From Paenibacillus sp. JJ-223 (GTDB lineage: Bacteria; Bacillota; Bacilli; Paenibacillales; Paenibacillaceae): a stretch of 64,000 bases of DNA. The translations under genes and the position numbers were made by a program. Within the stretch, counting starts at the first letter, position 1. The number at the start of each line of letters is the position of its first letter. Positions 55,083-62,878 of the stretch are shown in pieces. The notes under the pieces are model-generated. The model saw nothing but the letters and a program-made list of their open reading frames with translations, searched no databases and was not told where the DNA came from. The stretch is from assembly GCF_927798175.1 (NCBI RefSeq), contig NZ_CAKMMP010000001.1:558001-622000 (forward strand), in the 5' to 3' direction.

Positions 55083-55239
55083 AACACTGCCTAGAGCGGC
55101 TGTATGATACCTTTTACGGGCAGCTTTCCGAGCAACGTGGCGGTTCCGGGCTACTGGAAGCGCCACAGCCTGAAGTCTGGATACTTAAACTGCAGCTTCC
55201 ATCCGCCTGGCTGAAACAGTTCAGGCCAAGTGCGCGGGA

Positions 55240-55722
55240 TTGCGCAGGCTGGAGATGGATTATTATGCTGATGGACCTGGAAATATGGGGCAGACGGATA
55301 TTCATGCTTGGCTGGAGGGGGTTCCCTATCCGGGCGTCATTGCTGAGAGGTGATTGTTCGTTGACACGGAGCAGCGACTGCATCTTATTCTAGAGGACGA
55401 GATTGAAGTACCGCGCCTGCTGCTGAAGCGCTATGAAGATACGGGCATACTGATCAGCTCCAGAATTGCAGGACCGAGCGAGTGGGAGAAGGCTTCCCGT
55501 GAAGCCGAGGAATTGCAGACAACTTTATCTATACGGACTGGAACCATATGGTGGAGTATGGACACAAGCGTATTTATCAAATCTCCGTCCCGGTACTTAA
55601 GGCTGAACAGGAGGAGAATCTGATTGCTTGCTGGCGGGCGGCGATGCGAATGCCATCATGGATTGTTTAGATCAGCTGATGCAGGACGCCGGGCAATATA
55701 TTCACCTCAATTTAAGATGTGC
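55240..55722 (+). pseudogene. Decayed gene of unknown function, several frameshifts
   Basis: Coherent protein pieces appear in turn in different frames: YYADGPGNMGQTDIHAWLEG, then HLILEDEIEVPRLLLKRYED, then NFIYTDWNHMVEYGHKRIYQ, then GDANAIMDCLDQLMQDAG up to 55722. They read as one acidic protein broken by at least three indels. No family recognised. Confidence 0.55.
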
Positions 55723-55726
55723 TTGA

Positions 55727-56584
55727 TTAAAGTTCAGCATGAATTCCGTTTTTGGCAAACTTGCCAGGAGAAGTCCCCACCTGCTTGGTGAAGCTGCGAA
55801 TGAAATTGGCATAGTCTCCAAAACCCGACTGATAACACGCCTCCGTTATACTCATGCCCTCAGTCAAATAGTGTTTAGACAGCTCGATGCGCCGATTCAG
55901 AATGTATGATCGAATCGTGAGTCCGGTATGTTTCTTGAATTGTCGACTAATTTTGCTGCTGTTCGTGTATAACACCTCTGACAAATGCTCAAGCGTCAGT
56001 TCCCCCGCCAAATTGCATTCAATATAATCCATCGTTTTCCGAACCAGTTCGGGCATAATGTCCGTTGGGACGAATTCCGTATGTTGAAAAGCAAGATTCG
56101 TTATGACCAGTAGTTGAGCGATCACACTGTTTCTCATGATATCTGCGCCATAATCGCTTGAAGAGAGAATAGACTCAAGTTCACTCGTTAATTGCAGCAC
56201 TTGTTGCAGTTGTTCCTCCTCCAGATGCACGATATTGCCCTTGCCCTTAGGACGATAGTCAAAACATGCTGACAAGTTGGTCGTTGGGGTGGACAGGCGA
56301 TTTATATATGACTTTTTCAAATTAATCGTAATTCGCTCGTATTCATTTTTGTCCAGCGCAAAGGAACGGTGCATCTCTTGCGGGCTGAGAACAAGCAGAT
56401 CGCCAGGCTGCAAATGGTAACAGCGATTCTCAATATAGAAATTCACATGTCCCCGAAGGAACAAATAAAGCTCATACGCATTATGACGATGATAGAATGT
56501 GCCCATATTGTAGGTGGTAATACGATGAAGATACAACAGATCAGTCTGAATGGGATCGAACAGATACTCCAAAGATTCATCCAT
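55727..56584 (-). CDS. AraC family transcriptional regulator
   Basis: 285 residues. N-terminal cupin-type sugar-binding domain (MGTFYHRHNAYELYLFLRGH), C-terminal double HTH with ELTLEHLSEVLYTNSSKISR and GFGDYANFIRSFTKQVGTSP. AAGGAGG lies 9 nt before ATG 56584. It is divergent from a glycosidase-like gene, its likely target. A cre-like box lies between them. Confidence 0.9.
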   Translation of the reverse strand: MDESLEYLFDPIQTDLLYLHRITTYNMGTFYHRHNAYELYLFLRGHVNFYIENRCYHLQPGDLLVLSPQEMHRSFALDKNEYERITINLKKSYINRLSTPTTNLSACFDYRPKGKGNIVHLEEEQLQQVLQLTSELESILSSSDYGADIMRNSVIAQLLVITNLAFQHTEFVPTDIMPELVRKTMDYIECNLAGELTLEHLSEVLYTNSSKISRQFKKHTGLTIRSYILNRRIELSKHYLTEGMSITEACYQSGFGDYANFIRSFTKQVGTSPGKFAKNGIHAEL

Positions 56585-56693
56585 ATAACGTGACCTCCTT
56601 GTTATTTCGCGCAATAATTATAATGATTTATGCAATGAAATTGCACACCTGAACCTTTAAAATGTAACCATATTAGCATTTGGAATTAAAATT

Positions 56694-56707
56694 TGCAAGC
56701 GTTTTCG
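56694..56707. promoter_or_regulatory. cre-like box (CcpA site)
   Basis: TGCAAGCGTTTTCG matches the TGNAANCGNWNNCW consensus except the last base. It lies 35 nt before the glycosidase start, a position that gives carbon catabolite repression. Confidence 0.6.
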
Positions 56708-56741
56708 AAATGAGCATCTTACAACGCGATTGGAGGAAATA

Positions 56742-58757
56742 ATGGAACTGATCTTCACGGCACGAAGCCGAGTACAGGAGAACGTAGAGTATACGTCATT
56801 GACCGAGCATGATCTGAAGGCTGACGTACAAATAGAAGGCGGGACGGGAAGGGCAGAGGACCCTTGGCAAGTCCGTATATGTATCTGCAATGAAGGGGAC
56901 GCCCATTGGGCCGGAGTTATTCATGTAGAGCTGCCGTTTGACAAGCAGAATCCCAGGTTCTTTTTGCCTGCTTTTATGTATGGGCGTAATCGGGGTGAAG
57001 CCCCGCAAAATGTTCCTAATGAGTTTCCGAGAATCAGGGAGGGAAATCCGTCCCGTCCTTCATCACCATGGTGGATGGTCCGAAGCGATCGCCTGTCTCA
57101 CCCGACCGCACTGGTCTATGATACAGGACAGATATTTGGCCTAAGCGCAAGTCCTTATTGGATTAACACAGGAGGGCAGAAGCAGCAGTGGTATCCAGGG
57201 ATGAAGGGAACGTTTGTACAATACGGAGGATTCACTTGTTCCGTTGAAAAAGGGACGGTCGGATACACGTTGGGATATGAGAATGCTCCATTGCTGTTTA
57301 TCAAATCAAGACTAGTTCATGAGCGAGCTCCCCTCGGGGAGAATTGCTTCGAACTGGAGGCAGGGGAGTCGGTTGGATTCGCCCTTGAGCTGTATCACTA
57401 TGAGTCAGCATCGGAGCTTGGTATCAATCCAGCGATAGAGTCGATCTATGAGCGCTATCATGAGCAGCCAAGAGAAGGAAGCAACATTCAGACAACGGTA
57501 TCGGATCTATCCAATGCCATCCACGAATATGCCTGGCTTCCAGAGGATCGTCATTACTCCACTTTTGTATATGAAGACGCTGCCACCGGAAATTACCGTT
57601 TCAACAAAATTATCTCGATCAGTTGGACCAATGGCATGACTATAGCTGCACCGATGCTGATGGCTGCACTTCGTCTGAATAATGAGCCCATGCGGCAGCA
57701 GGCATTGTCCTGCATTGCGAATATTATCGAAAATGCCATGAATCCTAAATCCGGTCTTCCTTACGATGCCTATCAGGACGGCAAATGGAGCATTAAAGGA
57801 TGGTGGTTCGACGGGATGCGTACGCCGGGGCATTCTTCCTACCTGGTCGCGCAGGCGATGTTCTATATTCTCAAGTGTTACGATTATGAGAAGCGCATTC
57901 GTAATCAGAGGCACGATGATTGGCTTGGTTATGTCAAGCAGGTGCTTGAACGACTGGAGTGTACGAAAAATACGGATGGAGAATATCCTACTATTTTGTC
58001 AGAGCGAACAGGAGCAGGTCTTGAATATGATGCCTTTAGTGGAGCCTGGTGTCTTGCTGCCATGGCATATTACAGTTGGCTAACCCAAGATTTAACCTCT
58101 CTGGATGAACTGAGACGAAGTGAAGCCCATTACTATGAAACCTATGTCAAACAAATGGAATGTTACGGTGCTCCGCTCGATGCGGATAAGGCGGTTGATT
58201 CGGAAGGCATTCTGGCTTACATCAAGGCTGTTCGGTTTCTACACGCGCTGACTGGGGACGATCTGCTTCTCGACCACATGAGAGATGCAATCAGCTATGA
58301 GTTCAGTTTCAAATTTTGTTACAACTCACCTGTCAAGATTCCGCCGCTCAGTACATTAAATTGGTCCAGTTCCGGAGGAAGTGTTACTTCCGTAGCTAAT
58401 CCGCACATTCACCCCATGTCCAGTAACCTGGTGGACGAGTTATTATACTATGTGCAGCAGCGGGAAGATTCCTATGTACGTCAGCGGATGATGGATACGA
58501 TCGGTTGGGGCTGCCAGACCTACAATCGCAATGATCAGGAATTCGGATATGGCAAAAAAGGATGGATGTCCGAACGGTTCTGTCACTCGGAAGGGTTGGT
58601 CACCGAAAAGTATGCGGATGGCTCACCAGCCAGCACCTGGTTTTGCCTGATGCCCTGGGCCAGCGGATCGATCATCGAAGGACTTGCTGGCGACTACTGG
58701 CATTATGCAGACAACGGGGTCAAGCATACATCTCATGCAGACGTAGAGCATGAGTGA
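56742..58757 (+). CDS. Predicted alpha/alpha-barrel glycosidase, family not recognised
   Basis: 671 residues, no signal peptide. N-terminal beta part (about 1-230), then helical repeats typical of (alpha/alpha)6 enzymes: SWTNGMTIAAPMLMAALRLN, WWFDGMRTPGHSSYLVAQAM, EYDAFSGAWCLAAMAYYSWL. Likely acidic catalytic residues lie in WWFDG and ERTGAGLEYDAFSG, but this is a guess. GGAGG 5 nt before ATG 56742. Paired with a divergent AraC regulator and a cre-like box, so it is a sugar-induced, glucose-repressed enzyme acting on imported oligosaccharides. A terminator follows (58790). Confidence 0.82.
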   Translation: MELIFTARSRVQENVEYTSLTEHDLKADVQIEGGTGRAEDPWQVRICICNEGDAHWAGVIHVELPFDKQNPRFFLPAFMYGRNRGEAPQNVPNEFPRIREGNPSRPSSPWWMVRSDRLSHPTALVYDTGQIFGLSASPYWINTGGQKQQWYPGMKGTFVQYGGFTCSVEKGTVGYTLGYENAPLLFIKSRLVHERAPLGENCFELEAGESVGFALELYHYESASELGINPAIESIYERYHEQPREGSNIQTTVSDLSNAIHEYAWLPEDRHYSTFVYEDAATGNYRFNKIISISWTNGMTIAAPMLMAALRLNNEPMRQQALSCIANIIENAMNPKSGLPYDAYQDGKWSIKGWWFDGMRTPGHSSYLVAQAMFYILKCYDYEKRIRNQRHDDWLGYVKQVLERLECTKNTDGEYPTILSERTGAGLEYDAFSGAWCLAAMAYYSWLTQDLTSLDELRRSEAHYYETYVKQMECYGAPLDADKAVDSEGILAYIKAVRFLHALTGDDLLLDHMRDAISYEFSFKFCYNSPVKIPPLSTLNWSSSGGSVTSVANPHIHPMSSNLVDELLYYVQQREDSYVRQRMMDTIGWGCQTYNRNDQEFGYGKKGWMSERFCHSEGLVTEKYADGSPASTWFCLMPWASGSIIEGLAGDYWHYADNGVKHTSHADVEHE

Positions 58758-58789
58758 ATTCATTGAGCCCAGAAAAGGCCGTATGTACA

Positions 58790-58896
58790 AGTCGTTGATT
58801 TTAAGTGAATCAGCGGCTTTTTTATTTTATTGGTACAAATTCTTGTCCCAAGCTAAGAACAAGAACTTGTACCGATTGCCGGAATGGACAAGAACA
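58790..58896. repeat. Composite terminator/hairpin repeat, copy 2
   Basis: Terminator AGTCGTTGATT/AATCAGCGGCT (58790-58818) with T run to 58824, then 10 nt later a 39-nt hairpin beginning TACAAATTCTTG and ending CAAGAACTTGTAC (58834-58872), then GGACAAGAACA (58886-58896). Same order as copies at 35353 and 61092. The terminator serves the glycosidase gene. Confidence 0.8.
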
Positions 58897-59004
58897 TAGT
58901 CCGATTAATTACCAATTAGATGGTATATCTAAACATTGATCACATGCATTTAAAGTTTATGAAGTACCATATACATAAAAATGTTCAAGCTGACAAATTA
59001 ATTA

Positions 59005-59800
59005 TTATAAGTCTGACTTCATTAACTCCTTAATGGGCATGTCTTCCGTATCGTTGTATCTATTTTTTTGCAGTACATTCTTTCGGTACATAAGAGCACC
59101 CACGAAAGAGAGGGAAAATCCAACCGATGCATAGATATATAGCATTTGAATACCTACGGTATCCGCTAGCCAGCCGGATAATAATAAAGATACTCCATAT
59201 AAAATTGAGGTAAGTGACGATTGGGCGGCAAATAACGGTGGTAGCTCTGAAGCTGGAACGCTTGTTTGGTAAGAAGTACGTTCCGCTAAATCTTTTATGG
59301 CTTGGGAAGCCCCAATTGCAAACATGATAAATAGTGTCGCCAGCGGGCTAGTAGAAAAGCTGAAGCCGAGTGTTAGTGCAGCAACGCATCCGCTGCCCAC
59401 AGCTAGCATGAGCCCAAGATTCCACATTTCGTTCGACAAACGGCTCATAAGAATGCTAATAAGAACGAAACCACCTAAATTAGCGCCGTTTATCCAACCC
59501 CACCATACATCGCCAACATGTAGTCGTTCGCCTACGAACACGAGCAATAGCGCCCCAGCGAATACACCTCTAAATAAGCCTTCCCAAAGATCCATCCATA
59601 ACAAGACACGTAACTTCGGTAACATAAAATAATTTCGCCATCCATCTTGAAGTGAGCGTCTCCAAGAACCGGCTGGAGTTTGGTGTGTGTTGCTGCTGAC
59701 TTTGCTGATCATGCAGGAGGATAAGCAAGCACCACCTAATAGCTCCTAAAATAGATAGAGCTTGACTAAGCCAGAGTCTATGAAATGATTTGGTTAGCAT
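59005..59800 (-). pseudogene. MFS transporter with internal deletion
   Basis: On the minus strand the N-terminus MLTKSFHRLWLSQALSILG starts at 59800 (AGGATGAG before it), but after ~20 codons the sequence jumps to the loop before the second half (frame change near 59735). From 59712 to 59005 the C-terminal half is clean: WRRSLQDGWRNYFMLPKLRV, then six TM helices. About 150 residues in the middle are missing and the frames do not match, so the gene is dead unless the C-terminal half is made alone. Confidence 0.75.
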
Positions 59801-60053
59801 TGAACTCATCCTTCCCTATATTCAGTTATATTCAGGAAAAGGAATGAGATTTTTCAACGGTCTGCCCCCGATCAAAATTAAAAAGATTTCATCATTGTAG
59901 CATTTACTTTTGCAAATAAAAAGTAAATAATTTGAACGATTGACGGCATTCGTTTGTCTACCTGATGATTCAATATAGTTTGCGAAGTACTTATTTTCTT
60001 TTCAGGGAGCAATGGAGATTCAAATCAAGTCACATCATTAAATAGTTTATTAG

Positions 60054-60278
60054 GTGTCGAAAGAAGAGGTTGAAAAACTCCATTTTTTCAACGAAAGGGA
60101 GACTTATAGCTCAGCAACACAACAGCTGCCGGCGTATTTTTTTACTTTGGCGTTGTTGGTTTGGTCATTAATCAATTTAATCTCGAAAGGTAAAACGGGC
60201 TGGGAGTTTACTATTTTGCTGATCGGAAATGCAATTTTCTTTTGGTCAAGAGTCTTCTACAAAAGGAAAATGAAATAA
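60054..60278 (+). CDS. Small two-helix membrane protein
   Basis: 74 residues: acidic start (SKEEVEKLHFFNERE), TM1 LPAYFFTLALLVWSLINLI, TM2 FTILLIGNAIFFWSRVFY, and a basic tail (KRKMK). GTG start with a weak ribosome site (TTAGG). Positive-inside charge suggests both ends are... the tail is cytoplasmic. No family recognised. Confidence 0.5.
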   Translation: MSKEEVEKLHFFNERETYSSATQQLPAYFFTLALLVWSLINLISKGKTGWEFTILLIGNAIFFWSRVFYKRKMK

Positions 60279-60467
60279 ATGAGTTGATCATTGCGATTGA
60301 CTGTTTTTGTTCAACGAATGGGCAGATAAGTTTAATGAAACAGCAAACCAGCGAGTATTTCGAACATTAATTATAAATGAATATAGAGGACCAAAAAAAT
60401 TTTTACGGATTGTCCCTTCTCACTTCGTTACTTTGTATCTATATTATATATAAGTAGACGGAGGAGA

Positions 60468-61071
60468 GTGGTTATCCTGCAAGAAAATACGAATTTCGTT
60501 CTAGAAGGGAACATAGTTACACTCGTTCCGATGGAAGATAGCCACAAGGCGGAATTAATCAGAGTCTTGATGTCTCCAAATGTATGGGAATACACCTGGC
60601 GAACGATGAATACAACGGAAGAACTGGATCAAGTGCTGACAGATGCATTGGCGAACAAAAACAAAGGAACACAGCTCCCCTTCACCATTTTTGACCAAGC
60701 TTCAGGAGAGATCATTGGAACTACTCGAATAGGCGAACTGGATATGATTAATAGAAATGCTGAGATTGGATGGACATGGCTCTCACCGGACTATTGGAGG
60801 ACAGGTGTCAATACGGAGTGCAAATTCCTTCTGCTGCAGCTGCTTTGAAGAATTGAATCTAATACGCGTGCAATTCTCCGTGAGTGGACAAAATATTCGA
60901 TCACAACGGTCAATCGAACGAATTGGAGCTGTAAAGGAAGGAGTTTTCCGTAAGCATAGAGTAAAAGCCGACGGATCCATTCATGATAATGTTTTTTACA
61001 GCATAATAGACACCGATTGGGTGGATGTAAAAGAAAAACTTCTTTTTTTATTATCAAAGAAATACTCATAA
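60468..61071 (+). pseudogene. GNAT acetyltransferase (RimJ/RimL type), frameshifted
   Basis: The first frame (60468-60848) gives GNIVTLVPMEDSHKAELIRV and EIGWTWLSPDYWRTGVNTEC, then stops; the other frame continues FEELNLIRVQFSVSGQNIRS and RIGAVKEGVFRKHRVKADG to 61071. Together they form a normal ~200-residue RimJ-type enzyme. The shift lies at about 60832-60846 (net one extra or two missing bases). GGAGGAG is only 1 nt before GTG 60468; an in-frame CTG at 60477 is better spaced. Such enzymes acetylate N-termini or drugs. Confidence 0.82.
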
Positions 61072-61091
61072 CTTCCAAAATGCCCACTGAT

Positions 61092-61163
61092 GTCGCTAAA
61101 TTAGCGACTTTTTGGTATGAACGTTACAAGTTCCTGACCTGAGTCAAGGACAAGAGCTTGTAA
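61092..61163. repeat. Composite terminator/hairpin repeat, copy 3
   Basis: Terminator GTCGCTAA/TTAGCGAC (61092-61108) with T run to 61113, then 12 nt later the 39-nt module TACAAGTTCCTGACC...GGACAAGAGCTTGTAA (61125-61163). Same architecture as 35353 and 58790. Confidence 0.8.
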
Positions 61164-61164
61164 C

Positions 61165-61353
61165 GTGCCGAAAGAAAGAGAGGAAAATGTCCGCTATCTC
61201 CAATTCGTAGATTCCTTCTATGTGGCATTGAGCATCGGTACAGACGGTGCGCTGATCTCCTTGGCGGAAACAGTGCAGTGGTGTATATCAGCGGGGGTTT
61301 TGATGGTTTTAGCGCTTCAATTATTGTTTGTTTTGTTAAGTTTCCTGGCATGA
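61165..61353 (+). CDS. Short hydrophobic ORF, doubtful
   Basis: 62 codons. Charged start (PKEREENVRYLQFVDSF) and a long hydrophobic end (VQWCISAGVLMVLALQLLFV). The tail recalls small holin-like or type I toxin peptides, but no ribosome site is seen, so it may be a remnant. Nothing else is found in 61164-61498. Confidence 0.3.
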   Translation: MPKEREENVRYLQFVDSFYVALSIGTDGALISLAETVQWCISAGVLMVLALQLLFVLLSFLA

Positions 61354-61498
61354 TCCTTACGAATCACAGAACTCGTTCATCAAGAACATCATCCGATAAG
61401 CCACGCGAAGGAGAATCTTCCCATATAACAAATAACGGTTCGTCGTTAAAATCCATCACGAAGAACGGGGGAAATTATTTCATTGGGAGGTAAACCAG

Positions 61499-62710
61499 AT
61501 GGCACGTGTGTTAGTTGTCATTACTCCGGCTGAAGGCCATGTGAATCCGTCATTAGGATTAGTTACTCAGTTGATTGACCATGGCGAGGAAGTTGTCTAT
61601 GTGTGTTCTGAGGAGTACCGTTCCCGAATTGAACAAACCGGAGCCCAACTCCTTACCTATCCATTTCCGCAAGATGCCTTCTCTCATGATCCGGTATTGA
61701 AACCTCAGGAGTACAAACATCCTTATCAGTTCATTTATATGATGGCAGGCGGCATCATTCGAAAAATCGTCCCTGAGGTACTTCGAGTGATTGAACTTCA
61801 AAAGTTCGATTATATGATCTTTGATTCCCTGATAGGCTGGGGAGGGACTATTCTTGCAGAAAAGCTGGGAATTCCTGCGGTGTGTTCGATCGCCTCCTTT
61901 GCTTTTGTAGAACCTCTAGGGGCTGGCCAAGGATCGAATGACAAGGAGACGGATAGCGGGGGACTGTATGAGGCCACGAGGAAGATAATTCGTGATTTAG
62001 CTCAAGAGTTTCAAGTGAAGATTCCAGCGCTGGAAGAGATTCCGGCACATGCAGGTCGGTTAAAGCTCGTATATACAAGCCGTTATTTTCAGCCGCAGGC
62101 AGATAAGCTGGACGATAGTTTTATTTTTACGGGTCCTTCGATCATACCGCGCCCAGATGCACCGACCTTCTCGTTCAAGCTGCTTCGTAAACGTTATCCG
62201 CAAACGGTGTACATTTCCATGGGTACCATTTTAAATAAGGATCTGGATTTCTATCGGCTTTGTTTTGAAGCCTTGGGAGATTTGCCGGTGAATGTTGTTC
62301 TATCTTCTGGAAAATACACGGATATGGAGCCGCTGGCTGATCGGATTCCTGACAATTTTATCGTCAAACCATACATTGCACAGCTCGATATGCTGCAGCA
62401 TACGGATGTTTTTATTACACATGCGGGGATGAACAGTGCGAGTGAAGCCCTTTATTACAACGTGCCATTGGTGATGATTCCATTAACTTCGGACCAGCCT
62501 CTTGTCGCCAAACGGGTACAGGAGTTGGGAGGGGGCATCACTTTAAACAAACATGCTCTAAGCGCAACAGATTTGAGAGCGGCATTAACAGAAGTTTTGA
62601 GCAATCCGCGCTACAAACAGCAGGCTTACCTTATCGGCGAATCTTTACGGCATGCCGGCGGTTTCAAGCGGGCCGCCGAGATAATCAAAAGCCATTTTGC
62701 TAAAGTATAA
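61499..62710 (+). CDS. Macrolide/UDP-glycosyltransferase (GT1, MGT family)
   Basis: 403 residues. N-terminal acceptor domain VLVVITPAEGHVNPSLGLV (family start with the catalytic-type His in GHVNP) and a C-terminal donor domain with FITHAGMNSASEALYYNVPL, the UDP-sugar motif (HAGMNS; usually HGGMNS), then PLTSDQPLVAKRV. GT1 enzymes of this type glucosylate macrolides, flavonoids or other hydrophobic acceptors. GGGAGG at 61485-61490, 8 nt before ATG 61499. With arr and vgb it could add a third antibiotic-inactivating activity, but the acceptor is unknown. Confidence 0.9.
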   Translation: MARVLVVITPAEGHVNPSLGLVTQLIDHGEEVVYVCSEEYRSRIEQTGAQLLTYPFPQDAFSHDPVLKPQEYKHPYQFIYMMAGGIIRKIVPEVLRVIELQKFDYMIFDSLIGWGGTILAEKLGIPAVCSIASFAFVEPLGAGQGSNDKETDSGGLYEATRKIIRDLAQEFQVKIPALEEIPAHAGRLKLVYTSRYFQPQADKLDDSFIFTGPSIIPRPDAPTFSFKLLRKRYPQTVYISMGTILNKDLDFYRLCFEALGDLPVNVVLSSGKYTDMEPLADRIPDNFIVKPYIAQLDMLQHTDVFITHAGMNSASEALYYNVPLVMIPLTSDQPLVAKRVQELGGGITLNKHALSATDLRAALTEVLSNPRYKQQAYLIGESLRHAGGFKRAAEIIKSHFAKV

Positions 62711-62715
62711 CGACG

Positions 62716-62762
62716 AAAAAAGCAGCCAGTTATCGAGGGGGGATCCTCTTTAACTGGCTGCT
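62716..62762 (-). terminator. Terminator of the alpha-galactosidase gene (minus strand)
   Basis: Minus strand AGCAGCCAGTTA (62762-62751) pairs with TAACTGGCTGCT (62732-62721), then T run (complement of A at 62716-62720). Confidence 0.85.
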
Positions 62763-62878
62763 TGCATATACATATGCGATGAAGCTGGCGCACTTATATT
62801 GTTTCTTCGTTACCCTGCCGACTAGCTGCTTTACTGTATTTCTTTAATGAACATTAGCTCAAATAACAGCGTATTCAG

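Noticed and set aside
61165..61353. Type I toxin-antitoxin peptide
   Set aside because: Hydrophobic tail is suggestive, but no antisense RNA promoter, no ribosome site and no length match; kept only as a doubtful ORF.
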